Assembly (NCBI GenBank): GCA_023250195.1
Contig: JAHFBF010000003.1
Coordinates: 124,001-188,000, forward strand
DNA: 64,000 bases
Direction of reading: 5' to 3'
From: Candidatus Melainabacteria bacterium
Lineage (GTDB): Bacteria; Cyanobacteriota; Vampirovibrionia; 2-02-FULL-35-15
Each line of letters begins with the position of its first letter. Positions within the stretch are counted from its first letter, which is position 1. The translations under genes were made by a program, and so were the position numbers. Below the pieces are notes generated by a model. That model saw only the letters and a program-made list of their open reading frames with translations, was not told where the DNA came from and did not search any database. This document shows positions 46,208 to 55,504 of this stretch, piece by piece.

Positions 46208-46522
46208 ATGAAAATGACACTAAAAAGAGGACTATTACTTGGCTTGTTAATAGGAGTTGCATCAGCATTTTTATATGCTCCTAAGGCTGGAAAAGAGCTT
46301 CGTGAGGAATTGAAAGATAAAGTTGATGCAGTACCAAAAAACTTTTTTAATTTTTTGGAAAGTTTAATTGATCTTGCTGTTTCAGTTTTGGATTTTGCTA
46401 AATCAGCTTTTAAAGAACAAAGCTGTAAATTTTCAAAAGCATTTGAGAGTGGAATCTCTGCAGCAAAAGAGAAATCAGAAGAACTGAAAAAATATGCTTC
46501 ACAAGCCGGTAAGAGGGAGTAA
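46208..46522 (+). CDS. YtxH-family envelope protein
   Basis: This protein of 104 residues has the YtxH pattern: an N-terminal hydrophobic helix (RGLLLGLLIGVASAFLYAPKAGKELREEL) and a following Lys/Glu-rich helix. The family is associated with general stress and the cell envelope in Bacillus. It is the first of three adjacent genes: YtxH, YtxG-like, YtxH. Confidence 0.75.
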   Translation: MKMTLKRGLLLGLLIGVASAFLYAPKAGKELREELKDKVDAVPKNFFNFLESLIDLAVSVLDFAKSAFKEQSCKFSKAFESGISAAKEKSEELKKYASQAGKRE

Positions 46523-46530
46523 AAACCCTA

Positions 46531-46899
46531 ATGCTTGATTTGAATACAGTTGTTGTAATTTCGTTTGCAATATTGGCTTTTTTCTCTCTTATTGTGGTTA
46601 TTGTTTTAATTCCAATTGCACTTCAATGTTCAAGAACTTTAAGTTCGCTGCAGAGCTTGCTTGACACGATTAATGATGATATAAAACCAACAGTTAAAGA
46701 AATTAAGCAAAGTGTTTACGGAGTTAAAGATGCTTTGAAAAAAGGAACGTCTGTGCTTGAGGGTAGTACAAGTGAGGCAAGTATTTTTGTTGCTTCTTCT
46801 GCACATGGCTTCTTAGCAGGTGTTAAGGAGTATTTGTCTCTTTGCAAAACTGATGAAAACAGCTACAATAGTAATGGCAGTTCAAACATAAGAGGGTAA
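46531..46899 (+). CDS. DUF948/YtxG-like membrane protein
   Basis: This 122-residue protein has an N-terminal transmembrane helix (VVVISFAILAFFSLIVVIVLIPIAL, about 6-31), then a long helical domain with the DUF948-like pattern (TLSSLQSLLDTINDDIKPTV). In Bacillus the homologues ytxG and ytxH sit in one operon, and here it lies between two YtxH genes, so these probably form one membrane-associated complex. The start ATG at 46531 is a few bases after GGGAG. Confidence 0.75.
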   Translation: MLDLNTVVVISFAILAFFSLIVVIVLIPIALQCSRTLSSLQSLLDTINDDIKPTVKEIKQSVYGVKDALKKGTSVLEGSTSEASIFVASSAHGFLAGVKEYLSLCKTDENSYNSNGSSNIRG

Positions 46900-46903
46900 T
46901 AAG

Positions 46904-47212
46904 ATGTCAAAGGAAGAAGGAAGTTTTTTTAAGTTTATTTTTGGAATGTTTTCAGGAGTAATTTCCGGGTTAGTTTTAGGTTTGCTTGTAGCGCCAAAGC
47001 CTGGTAAAGAAATGAGAGAAGATTTAGCAGCTAAATCTTCAGAGTTAAAAGAATTTACCAGAGATAGACTTGGGGAATTTCAGCAAGTTAGCAGAGGAAA
47101 AGCTGTTGAAATGGCAGGTAATATTCAGACAAAAGCAAGTAAAATAAGTTCTAAGCTTGATGAACTTGCAAGGCGTGGCACAGATATTTTAATTCAAGAT
47201 GAAGTACAGTAA
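46904..47212 (+). CDS. YtxH-family envelope protein, second copy
   Basis: This 102-residue YtxH-family protein has the N-terminal helix (FIFGMFSGVISGLVLGLLVAPKPGKEMREDL) and Lys-rich amphipathic helices. It is paralogous to the 46208 gene but with a different tail. Its end (GATGAAGTACAG then TAA) overlaps the start of the next gene, so that gene is translationally coupled. Confidence 0.75.
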   Translation: MSKEEGSFFKFIFGMFSGVISGLVLGLLVAPKPGKEMREDLAAKSSELKEFTRDRLGEFQQVSRGKAVEMAGNIQTKASKISSKLDELARRGTDILIQDEVQ

Positions 47213-47948
47213 TACAGAGATCAGAGATCAGAGATCAGAGATTAGGATTCTGAAATTAATCAGTCTCTTTATATTACTTTTGTTATTTGTTATTAATATC
47301 CCTTCATATTCTAAAGAAGAAGAATTAAAACTTAAAGCCCCAATACAGGAAAGTGAACCAGAAGAAAATATACCTTCTCAGGTAGATTTAAGTACCATTC
47401 CTAATTTTCCAAAATTTGGTGCTACTACAGCTGGCAGAAGGATTGCAGCAAATGATACTACTATTTCTTTAAATACTTCACTTAAGCTTGTGGTGGATAG
47501 TTTTATTGATACTAAAGTTGCAATGATAGGAGATTATTTTAAAGCCCATGTCCTGGAAGATTTTTATATTCCAACTGATCCACCCCAATTGATTGTGCCA
47601 AAAGGCTCCTGGGTAAGAGGAAGGATTAGTTTTTTAAAAAGACCCAACTTTTTTATTAAATCTGCAAAGATCAGTTTTTATTTAGATGAGCTTGTTACAC
47701 CGCTTGGTGATGCACTAGTGCTTGACGCTGAGCTTGATCTTCAAAAAGCATTAGCTAAACCATCTGAACAAATTTTACCTAACAACACTCTTACTATTCC
47801 GATTAATAATCTTGTGACATCGTTAATTGGAAATTTGTTGACTGGGAAATTGTATGCTTTGTTTCCGCAGCAAGACATAGTTACTATAAATAAAGGACAA
47901 GAGCTGCAGATAGTTTTACAGAGAAATGTACAGTTGACAGCGAACTGA
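47199..47948 (+). CDS. exported envelope protein with a 7-bp repeat at its start
   Basis: This is an unrecognised 249-residue exported protein with a signal segment (ILKLISLFILLLLFVINIPS). The mature part has a low-complexity, acidic region, then a beta-rich domain (TISLNTSLKLVVDSFIDTKV to DIVTINKGQELQIVLQRNVQ). The ATG overlaps the upstream YtxH stop. Codons 5-15 are made of four CAGAGAT units, so slippage would turn it off or on. The last 122 bp occur again at 49189. The function is unknown; envelope context suggests a structural or stress role. Confidence 0.65.
   Translation: MKYSNTEIRDQRSEIRILKLISLFILLLLFVINIPSYSKEEELKLKAPIQESEPEENIPSQVDLSTIPNFPKFGATTAGRRIAANDTTISLNTSLKLVVDSFIDTKVAMIGDYFKAHVLEDFYIPTDPPQLIVPKGSWVRGRISFLKRPNFFIKSAKISFYLDELVTPLGDALVLDAELDLQKALAKPSEQILPNNTLTIPINNLVTSLIGNLLTGKLYALFPQQDIVTINKGQELQIVLQRNVQLTAN
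47215..47242 (+). repeat. 7-bp tandem repeat x4
   Basis: Four perfect CAGAGAT units lie 16 bp into the reading frame. Seven is not a multiple of three, so each gain or loss shifts the frame. Confidence 0.95.
47823..47944 (+). repeat. 122-bp direct repeat, copy 1 (3' end of 47199 gene)
   Basis: It starts TTAATTGGAAATTTGTTG and ends CAGTTGACAGCGAA. It is identical along its length to 49189-49310, 1366 bp downstream. The flanks differ: CTGATT after copy 1, TTAAG after copy 2. Confidence 0.95.
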
Positions 47949-48008
47949 TTTACAGTTTATTTTTGCTGAAAAATGTTTTAATAAACCCACGATTGTTTTT
48001 TTATTGAA

Positions 48009-49040
48009 TTATTTGATTTTAATTACAACTTTTTGAAGAGATGACTTCTGTTCTTCTTTTGATACTGGATTTATGGATGTAAATGTGTAGTAGATCTGGT
48101 AAGTTCCAGGTTTTATGTCTTTAGGCGGAGTAATTTTTGCTGATATAACTCCTACACCAAGTGGCTCAGCTTCAACAGTGTTTGTGTTTGTTTCAATTTT
48201 CCAGCCAGTTGATTTAATCTTATTTATTTTTCTTGAGGTGGTCCTCTCTTCAGATACAATTTCTCCAAGTTCAAACTTTAGCTCTTTAGATGGTTGATCT
48301 TTTAATGCAGTACCATCTTCGTTATAGTAATATCCAGATCGATTTTCAAGCCATGCTGCAAAATCATAGTTAAATGTAGGATATTTTTTAAGATTTTGTG
48401 AATTAATTATAACTAGCTCAAGTCCAGCACTCATTGGTTCCTGTGTACCCAATCTTCCAAGTGTATTTGAAGTATGTGTAAATTCTTTTTTCCATAATTC
48501 ATTATTTTTTGTATCACTAACAATTAATGTTGCTTTAGCCCCTGAATCTGTATTTGTGCTAGGAGGTTCTGGAGTGAACAATAGTCCTATATCTGAGTTT
48601 GGAGGTATGGTTATATCTCTTATTTCTTCAGATTGACCATTAATAGTCCATCCGAGATCTTCACCATTTATTTTTTCATATTTTAATGTTACTTTTACTT
48701 CTTTTGGCTCACTAGTCTTATTGGTTAATTCTACTTTTGTGACTCCTTTTGTACGTGGAGGGGATTCTTTTGTTCCGCCTGAACTTCGCCAGGTGACCGC
48801 CCCTGCCTCAAATGTTAACACCTCAATATCTTCTTTTTTTGTCAGAGCACTTTCCTCTGAAACTGTACTTGAATGCAATACGTTTTTAGTAGCTAACAAG
48901 ACAGCACTTGTTGCTATAAAACAGTCTAGATTAAAAACTTTTGGTTTTTCTGGGACAGAAGACACACTAGGAATAACTAAAGAATAATCACCAGAAACAG
49001 TAATGATGTTTAAGTTGGATATTTTATTTGACAATGTCAT
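48009..49040 (-). CDS. hypothetical protein with Ig-like C-terminal part
   Basis: I do not recognise this 343-residue protein. It has a hydrophobic patch near 38-55 (NLDCFIATSAVLLATKNV), which might anchor it. The C-terminal two thirds look like beta-sandwich domains (VELTNKTSEPKEVKVTLKYE, PGTYQIYYTFTSINP). It lies opposite its neighbours and is the only gene between the two 122-bp repeats, so it was probably inserted. I cannot say where the ends of the inserted unit are. Confidence 0.65.
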   Translation of the reverse strand: MTLSNKISNLNIITVSGDYSLVIPSVSSVPEKPKVFNLDCFIATSAVLLATKNVLHSSTVSEESALTKKEDIEVLTFEAGAVTWRSSGGTKESPPRTKGVTKVELTNKTSEPKEVKVTLKYEKINGEDLGWTINGQSEEIRDITIPPNSDIGLLFTPEPPSTNTDSGAKATLIVSDTKNNELWKKEFTHTSNTLGRLGTQEPMSAGLELVIINSQNLKKYPTFNYDFAAWLENRSGYYYNEDGTALKDQPSKELKFELGEIVSEERTTSRKINKIKSTGWKIETNTNTVEAEPLGVGVISAKITPPKDIKPGTYQIYYTFTSINPVSKEEQKSSLQKVVIKIK

Positions 49041-49188
49041 GTCTATATAAAGTTGTCAAAGTCAAAAATTTGATAAAAACGTAGTTTAACTTTTGTTATT
49101 ATCTAGGGTTTCAAGCAAAAAATGATAAAAAAGTAATGTTTTGAGTCAAGAATAGAAAGCTTATTTCATTAGTAATTTGGGAGTGTCA

Positions 49189-49310
49189 TTAATTGGAAAT
49201 TTGTTGACTGGGAAATTGTATGCTTTGTTTCCGCAGCAAGACATAGTTACTATAAATAAAGGACAAGAGCTGCAGATAGTTTTACAGAGAAATGTACAGT
49301 TGACAGCGAA
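49189..49310 (+). repeat. 122-bp direct repeat, copy 2
   Basis: This is a perfect copy of 47823-47944, lying between the inserted 343-residue gene and the asparaginase gene. It has no start codon and is not a functional gene, only a 3' remnant. Confidence 0.95.
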
Positions 49311-49318
49311 TTAAGTTT

Positions 49319-50260
49319 CTAAAAAGTAGTTCTAACTTCTCCAATAATTTTCCCAACATGATTCTTAACTTTACGATCATATATTTTTTTTAATGATGAG
49401 TTTTTTATATCGCTTTCTTTTAGCCAGCCTAATTTTATAAGTAGTCTTAAAGTTACTATTGAACGGGCTTTCTGCGATCCATCAGCGATTTTTACTACAG
49501 CACAGTTTCCATCATAAGCTACAACAATTATTCCTTCTGCACCAACTTTTGAGACAAATTTCCCGTTTGATGCTTCTATGATTTCAGAGTCGATTTGATC
49601 TCTGGCTCCTATTAGATATGGATTTAATCTCATTGCGGTAATTATTTTGGAATATTTTTTATCTGGCGTGAAATTTGAAAACATCTTTGCAATATTTATT
49701 ACAGGTAATGCAAAAGTAGGTGCACTGCAGCCATCAGTTGCTGTAAATATTTTCTTTGTTTCAGAAAGCTCTTTGATTTTATTTAGAATTAATTTTTGAA
49801 GTGGATGGCTTGGATTTAAATAGCTGCCTAAATCCCAATTGTTTTTTTTACAAACACAAAGCATTCCAATGTGCTTACCTGAGCAGTTGTTATGTAGAAT
49901 ATTTGGAGATGAGACTGTAAGTGACTCATGAATGCCACATTGTAAGTCAGATGGATTTATATGATAATTTTTCAAAAGACCTTTTAATATGTTAATGTGT
50001 CTTTCCGAACCAGAATGTGATGCACATATAACAGCTAATTCTTCCTGAGTTACTTTAATATTGTTATCAATTAAGGGTATTGCCTGAATTGGTTTTGTGG
50101 CTGATCTTAAAAAAATACAATCATTAATATTTCCTTTTTTATAAAGAATTTTTTTGCTTTTATCTAATACACAAATCCACCCATTATGTAAAGTTTCAAT
50201 ATTATTTCCTCTTGTTATTTTTAACAGAAGCTCGGGTTCTGAATTTTTAGTGTTATGCAT
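49319..50260 (-). CDS. L-asparaginase II family protein
   Basis: This protein matches the asparaginase II family (PF06089), thought to be a thermolabile asparaginase unrelated to the classical type. Landmarks are HNGWICVLDKSKKI, FLRSATKPIQAIPLI, CASHSGSERHI, CSGKHIGMLCVC, SHPLQKLILNKI and TDGCSAPTFALP. The length of 313 is normal. It converges with the 47199 gene, with the inserted segment and second repeat copy between them. Confidence 0.85.
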   Translation of the reverse strand: MHNTKNSEPELLLKITRGNNIETLHNGWICVLDKSKKILYKKGNINDCIFLRSATKPIQAIPLIDNNIKVTQEELAVICASHSGSERHINILKGLLKNYHINPSDLQCGIHESLTVSSPNILHNNCSGKHIGMLCVCKKNNWDLGSYLNPSHPLQKLILNKIKELSETKKIFTATDGCSAPTFALPVINIAKMFSNFTPDKKYSKIITAMRLNPYLIGARDQIDSEIIEASNGKFVSKVGAEGIIVVAYDGNCAVVKIADGSQKARSIVTLRLLIKLGWLKESDIKNSSLKKIYDRKVKNHVGKIIGEVRTTF

Positions 50261-50361
50261 AAGAGATTACGTGGTAGGGAGTAAATAGGTGAGATCACAG
50301 ACTAGTCTACTATGTCTTTCTATTGTAAAATCTTTATATTATAGATTCTATGGAGTTGTTA

Positions 50362-51387
50362 ATGAAAAAAATCTTTTTAATAATTTTAACTGCATGTTTT
50401 ATGAACTTGTTTTTTTCTATATCTTTGCCGGTTTTTTCTTTTGATTCAAACAGTGCTGTGTTTTCTATCAATGCAGAAAATAAAGATATTAATAATATTA
50501 CTGAGGTCCAGAAAATAAATGAACTTTTGGATGGTCTGGAAAATGACTGGAATACCCATAATATTGATCATTTAATTAGATATTATTCTGATGATTTTGT
50601 AAATGGAGACGGATTGAATATTGATTCTGTAAAAAATCTTACTAGTGAACTTTGGGAAGCTTATCCTGACATTAAAACAAAATCACAGGAGAGGACTGTA
50701 AGGGTTTTGGGTGAATATGCAACGGTTGAAAGCACCGATATTTTTGAAGGCAATTCCTCAATGATAAGGCAGGAAATTGGTGCAAATGGGGTATTGAAAG
50801 CAGTTTCAATAGGCCAGGTATTTTTGAAACAGTTTGGGTCTCTTTGGAAAATCACCAGTGATAAAACTATCTTTGAAAGAGTCAGCATTGGTTATGCATT
50901 AGGTAGTGAATTGATTGAACAAAATAAAATAAAATTAACTGCTCCTGAGCAAGCTGCTGGCGGACAGCAATATACAGCAAGATTAGATTTTGAATTACCT
51001 CCTGACATAAAACCGGTGGCAGCAATAAGTAAAGAAGTTTTAGTTTATCCTCAGGTTGCTTCTGAAGATAAATTCAGACTTATAAATGAACCTAAGTTGG
51101 AAAGATTGATTCCATCAAATAGAAGTGGCAGGAATGAATTAGTTACTGCCACAGTGGGTTTAACAGGTGGAGCTTTAAAACCTAAGCTTTTAGGATTGGT
51201 ATTTTTAACAAGAAGGGTAAATGTTATACCGGTTTCAGAGCAAGTTAATGAGATAGGTATAATTAAGAACCCAGCCAGATCAGCCTTAAATAAGTCTGCC
51301 GGCTTAATTGATTTCTATGAAAAACATAAAGATGATAAGGAACAAAAATTACCAGAAACAAATGTTGAGCCAACAAATAGAGAATAA
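50362..51387 (+). CDS. exported NTF2-like (SnoaL-like) domain protein
   Basis: This protein has a signal sequence (FLIILTACFMNLFFSISLPV). The domain at about 50-170 has the NTF2-like pattern: IDHLIRYYSDDFVNGDGLN, EAYPDIKTKSQERTVRVLGE and QEIGANGVLKAVSIGQVFLK, ending in a strand IWKITSDKTIF. The last 150 residues are unassigned and Pro/Asn-rich at the end. I prefer ATG 50362, with GGAG 6 bases before it, over ATG 50350. Its 3' end overlaps the start of tilS by 26 nt. Confidence 0.65.
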   Translation: MKKIFLIILTACFMNLFFSISLPVFSFDSNSAVFSINAENKDINNITEVQKINELLDGLENDWNTHNIDHLIRYYSDDFVNGDGLNIDSVKNLTSELWEAYPDIKTKSQERTVRVLGEYATVESTDIFEGNSSMIRQEIGANGVLKAVSIGQVFLKQFGSLWKITSDKTIFERVSIGYALGSELIEQNKIKLTAPEQAAGGQQYTARLDFELPPDIKPVAAISKEVLVYPQVASEDKFRLINEPKLERLIPSNRSGRNELVTATVGLTGGALKPKLLGLVFLTRRVNVIPVSEQVNEIGIIKNPARSALNKSAGLIDFYEKHKDDKEQKLPETNVEPTNRE

Positions 51388-52756
51388 TTTAATCTCCAGT
51401 AAATCTTTCACAACGTTTTTTAAAAATCAAAGGATTGGACTTGCTGTTTCTGGTGGTATTGATTCAATGGTTCTACTTGATACCTTCTGTAAAATAAGCA
51501 GAAAATATAATTTAAAACTTTATGTCATGCATTATAACCATAAATGGCGGAAGAAATCCTTTATGGATGCCCAACTGGTTAGAAAGTACAGTGAAGAAAA
51601 CAAAGTATTTTTTTTATACAAAGAAAATGAAGGGAAAATAGTTAAAGATGAAGAAACGGCAAGAGAGCAAAGATATTCTTTCTTTAAAGCCTGTGCAAAG
51701 AAGCTCTCTCTAAAGGTTATTTGTACTGCTCATCATAAAGATGATCAGGTAGAAACTGTTTTATTTAGGCTTACAAGAGGAACAGGTCCAAATGGTTTAT
51801 TGCCTATCAAGGAATTTCTGGATTTTTCTCATAACACTAAAATTTATAGACCGTTCTTAAGTTTCACAAAAGAACAAATTTATAAATATGCAAAAAAACA
51901 TAGACTGCCGTATATTGAAGATGAAACAAATAAAGATCTGAAATATAAAAGAAATTTAATCAGGAGAAAGATCTTGCCACTTTTAAGGAAAGTTAATGAG
52001 AAAGCAGCAAATAACATACTCCTTTGTAGTGATCTGGTGTATTCCCAGAATGTAGTTGTGGGAAATTATTTTAGTGAGCTATTTAAAAAACTGTCTTTAA
52101 GTAAAACGCAGCACTTCACAATGCCGCTTAAAATAAGCAGAAAAAAGTTCTTGCAGTATGACGAATATACTCAAAAAGCTTTTACTTATTGGGTTTTAAC
52201 ATTTAATAATTTAATTGGTAATGTAAGTAAAATTAATTTAATTTTACTTACAATTAAAAGCAAAGGAATAATTGAGCTAACTAAAGAGCATGTTTTAAGT
52301 GTGAATGATGACTGTATTATGTTTGAAAATAAAAAGAAGAGCAAACCGGAGATCGCAAACAGCGGACTTAATGAGAGTTTTGTTTTGAACGGTAGAAATA
52401 AGAGAATCCATCTTGGTGGTAAATCTCAGCTTGAATTAAAACTGTTTGTTGGGAGTTTTTCTAAGAAAATATTTTTCAGGGACAAGGAAATGATTGCATA
52501 TGTGGATATGTCTAATTATAGAAATAAAAAATTAAACATTCGTTATAGAAATGCAAAAGACAAATTCCATCCTCTGGGATTGCAGATGGCTGTAAAGTTA
52601 AAAAATTATTTAATAAATAAAAAAATTCCTAAACAATATAGATATAATCTCCCATTGTTATGTTTTCATAATGAAGTCCTCTGGATTCCAGGATATTCAT
52701 TAAGTGAAAATTTAAAGGTTAAAGATAAGCCAACTCATATTTTGGAAATAAAATGA
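51362..52756 (+). CDS. tilS: tRNA(Ile)-lysidine synthetase
   Basis: This enzyme changes the wobble base of tRNA-Ile(CAU) to lysidine. The PP-loop motif is AVSGGIDSMVLLD, followed by the family's LYVMHYNHKWRKKSFMDAQL, TAHHKDDQVETVLFRLTRGTG and YIEDETNKDLKYKRNLIRRK. The C-terminal substrate-binding domain (about 375-464) is present. I prefer ATG 51362, which puts the PP-loop close to the N-terminus. It overlaps the following gene by 4 nt (ATGA), giving the order tilS-hpt-ftsH known from Firmicutes and others. Confidence 0.93.
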   Translation: MLSQQIENNLISSKSFTTFFKNQRIGLAVSGGIDSMVLLDTFCKISRKYNLKLYVMHYNHKWRKKSFMDAQLVRKYSEENKVFFLYKENEGKIVKDEETAREQRYSFFKACAKKLSLKVICTAHHKDDQVETVLFRLTRGTGPNGLLPIKEFLDFSHNTKIYRPFLSFTKEQIYKYAKKHRLPYIEDETNKDLKYKRNLIRRKILPLLRKVNEKAANNILLCSDLVYSQNVVVGNYFSELFKKLSLSKTQHFTMPLKISRKKFLQYDEYTQKAFTYWVLTFNNLIGNVSKINLILLTIKSKGIIELTKEHVLSVNDDCIMFENKKKSKPEIANSGLNESFVLNGRNKRIHLGGKSQLELKLFVGSFSKKIFFRDKEMIAYVDMSNYRNKKLNIRYRNAKDKFHPLGLQMAVKLKNYLINKKIPKQYRYNLPLLCFHNEVLWIPGYSLSENLKVKDKPTHILEIK

Positions 52757-53289
52757 AACAGAAGAAATTAAAAATATTATATTCACAATCTCAGATACAG
52801 GAAGTTGTTAAGAAACTTGCAAAAAAAATTGATAAACATTACGCTAAAATTAAAAGCTCCAGTCCTCTTGTAGTTATATCAGTTTTAAAAGGGGCATTTA
52901 TTTTTACGGCTGATTTAATTAGAGAAATAAATTTACCTATTCAGCTTGAGTTTGTGAGAATATCCAGTTATGGGACTAAAAAAATATCAAGCGGGAAAAT
53001 TGAAGCACCTCTTTTATTACTACCTGATTTAAGTGGTAGGGATTTACTAATAGCTGAAGATATTGTTGATAGTGGCAAGACTATTCACTTCTTAAAAGAA
53101 TATTTGAATGACCAGTTTAGACCCAAGAGTCTGAAAGTAGCATGTCTATTAAATAAATCTGCCAGAAGAGAAGTAAATATAAAAGCAGATTACATAGGAT
53201 TTGAAGTTGGAGATCATTTCCTTGTCGGATATGGATTAGACAGTGCTGAAAAGTTCAGACATTTGCCATACTTGGCGATTGATGAATAA
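52753..53289 (+). CDS. hpt: hypoxanthine phosphoribosyltransferase
   Basis: This purine salvage enzyme converts hypoxanthine or guanine plus PRPP to IMP or GMP. The PRPP loop is LLIAEDIVDSGKT, and the flexible loop (VRISSYGTK) and the PVVVISVLKGAFIFTADL-like strand fit HPRT. The length of 178 is normal. The last residues (HLPYLAIDE) match the family. It overlaps the tilS stop. Confidence 0.95.
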   Translation: MKQKKLKILYSQSQIQEVVKKLAKKIDKHYAKIKSSSPLVVISVLKGAFIFTADLIREINLPIQLEFVRISSYGTKKISSGKIEAPLLLLPDLSGRDLLIAEDIVDSGKTIHFLKEYLNDQFRPKSLKVACLLNKSARREVNIKADYIGFEVGDHFLVGYGLDSAEKFRHLPYLAIDE

Positions 53290-53445
53290 TTAACACGGTT
53301 CTAAGTTTTCATGTCGTGGTATAAACCTTTAAGAAGGGGGTTACAATAGATATACTTGTATTTTATCTGCTAATATTAAAAGCGGTAAATAATGGATAGG
53401 TTATTAACTATGTTAATAAGTCTAAACTGACTAACTTGCAAAGAA

Positions 53446-53517
53446 AGGTTTTGTCCCATTTATTGGGTAAAACCTGTAAAATAAGAAGATAAGCAGTTCG
53501 TAAGGCTTTGCAAAGCC
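53446..53517 (+). promoter_or_regulatory. ftsH leader with two hairpins
   Basis: AGGTTTTGTCCC pairs with GGGTAAAACCT (53446-53475), and GGCTTTGCAAAGCC (53504-53517) is a self-complementary hairpin. Both lie in the 250-bp gap before ftsH. Purpose unknown; they may control ftsH expression or end hpt transcription. Confidence 0.4.
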
Positions 53518-53539
53518 CGACCCGCTTTGCCCGCGAAGA

Positions 53540-55504
53540 ATGAGTGAGGAGGGCGGTGAAAGAAAAGATATGGAAATGAAAAAATTTAGTACTACTATAC
53601 CATTCGTAATTTTGTTTATGCTTCTTAGTCTTTTTGTTATAACGCTTATGACTAAGAAAGAAAAAACCAATGTACTTACTTACAGTCAGTTTATAAGAAT
53701 TTCAATGCCCGATGAAGGCACTTCGCCAGTCAAAAAAGTAGTTTTGACAAATGATTCTGACAATGCCACTGTGATTTTTTTGGACAACAGTGAAAAAATA
53801 GTTCGGATTCCAAATTCAGATGGAAAGGCTTTAAAAGACCTTGCAGATTCTTTAACTAAAAGAGCAGTAGAAGTAGAGGTACGTGCGCCAAATGGAGGCA
53901 GCTTCTGGCTTAGTTTTTTAACTTCAATTATTGTACCTGCTTTATTTTTAATAATGCTTATTTTTATGATTAGAAGTGCTCAGAGTGGTGGTTCACAGGC
54001 AATGAGTTTCGGGAAAAGCAGAGCAAAATTACAGCAGGACTCTAAAGTGAAAATTACCTTTGCTGATGTAGCAGGGATAGATGAATCAAAACAGGAATTA
54101 CAGGAAGTAGTAGACTTTTTAAAAAGCAGTGAAAAATATCTGGCAATTGGTGCAAGAATTCCAAAAGGAGTTTTGCTTGTTGGAGCACCAGGTACCGGCA
54201 AAACCCTTTTGGCTAAAGCTGTTGCTGGTGAAGCTGGAGTTCCATTTTTCAGCATAAGTGGTTCTGATTTCGTAGAAATGTTTGTAGGTGTTGGTGCTTC
54301 TCGTGTTAGAGATTTGTTTGAACAGGCTAAGAAGAATGCTCCATGTATAGTTTTTGTGGATGAAATTGATGCAGTAGGCAGGCAGCGTGGTGCAGGTTTA
54401 GGTGGTGGACATGATGAAAGAGAACAAACTTTAAATCAGCTTCTGGTTGAAATGGATGGATTTGAAGCTACCACTGGAATTATAGTTTTAGCTGCTACAA
54501 ACAGACCTGATATTTTGGACAGTGCACTACTTCGTCCAGGTCGTTTTGACAGGCAGATTGTGATTGACAGACCGGATATTGCCGGGAGAGAAGCTATTTT
54601 AAAAGTTCATGCAAAGGGAAAACCACTTGCACCTGATGTGGATTTAAGAGTTCTTGCAAGAAGAACACCTGGTTTTACAGGGGCTGATTTATCGAATATG
54701 TTAAATGAAGCAGCACTTTTAGCTGCTCGTAAAAACAAACGTGAAATTTATATGGATGACATGGAGCAGGCTATAGATAAGGTTCTTGCTGGCCCGGAAA
54801 GAAAAAGCAGAATTATTACACCAAAAGATAAAGAAGTTACTGCCTATCATGAAGTAGGACATGCTCTGGTTGCACACTTTGAAAAGGGTTCAGATCCGCT
54901 GCATAAAGTTACTATAATTCCACGTGGAATGGCTCTTGGAATTACCATGACCTTACCTGAAGAAGATCATCTAAACCTCACTCGTTCACAGCTTTTAGCG
55001 AGGATAAAAGTTTTGCTTGGTGGAAGAGTAGCAGAAGAAATTGTTTTTGGTGATATTACTACAGGGGCACAAAATGACCTGCAAAAGGCCACAGAGCTTT
55101 TAAGAAAAATGGTTACCCAGTTTGGAATGAGTGAAAAACTTGGTCCAATGACATTTGGACAGACAAATGAGCATGTATTTTTAGGTCGTGATTTTGGACA
55201 TGTAAGGGATTATAGTGAAGAAATTGCTACAGTAATTGATTCTGAAATGAAGCGTATGATATCCACTCTTTACGATGACTGTACAAAGTTATTAACTTCA
55301 AAGAAAAAGCACATGGAGGCTATAGTTCAAATCTTATTGGACAAAGAAACTCTTGAAAAAGAAGAATTTAAAGAGATTGTTGAGAAAGTTGATAACGGTA
55401 CATTTATCTATCAGGAAAAAAAAATAGAGGGTAGTAAAAAAGTAAATTTGGAAACTAGTACAAATGGCTCATCGGTACTACCGTCATCTCCAATCCCCAA
55501 TTAA
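53540..55504 (+). CDS. ftsH: ATP-dependent zinc metalloprotease FtsH
   Basis: This membrane-bound AAA protease degrades damaged or unstable membrane and cytoplasmic proteins. Two membrane helices ([36 protein letters not shown]), Walker A GAPGTGKT, Walker B FVDEID, the second region of homology ([19 protein letters not shown]) and the zinc site HEVGH with AQNDL are all present; it is 654 residues. The start is unclear: ATG 53540 has GAGGAGG downstream of it, so ATG 53570 or 53576 may be used, losing only about 10 N-terminal residues. Confidence 0.96.
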   Translation: MSEEGGERKDMEMKKFSTTIPFVILFMLLSLFVITLMTKKEKTNVLTYSQFIRISMPDEGTSPVKKVVLTNDSDNATVIFLDNSEKIVRIPNSDGKALKDLADSLTKRAVEVEVRAPNGGSFWLSFLTSIIVPALFLIMLIFMIRSAQSGGSQAMSFGKSRAKLQQDSKVKITFADVAGIDESKQELQEVVDFLKSSEKYLAIGARIPKGVLLVGAPGTGKTLLAKAVAGEAGVPFFSISGSDFVEMFVGVGASRVRDLFEQAKKNAPCIVFVDEIDAVGRQRGAGLGGGHDEREQTLNQLLVEMDGFEATTGIIVLAATNRPDILDSALLRPGRFDRQIVIDRPDIAGREAILKVHAKGKPLAPDVDLRVLARRTPGFTGADLSNMLNEAALLAARKNKREIYMDDMEQAIDKVLAGPERKSRIITPKDKEVTAYHEVGHALVAHFEKGSDPLHKVTIIPRGMALGITMTLPEEDHLNLTRSQLLARIKVLLGGRVAEEIVFGDITTGAQNDLQKATELLRKMVTQFGMSEKLGPMTFGQTNEHVFLGRDFGHVRDYSEEIATVIDSEMKRMISTLYDDCTKLLTSKKKHMEAIVQILLDKETLEKEEFKEIVEKVDNGTFIYQEKKIEGSKKVNLETSTNGSSVLPSSPIPN

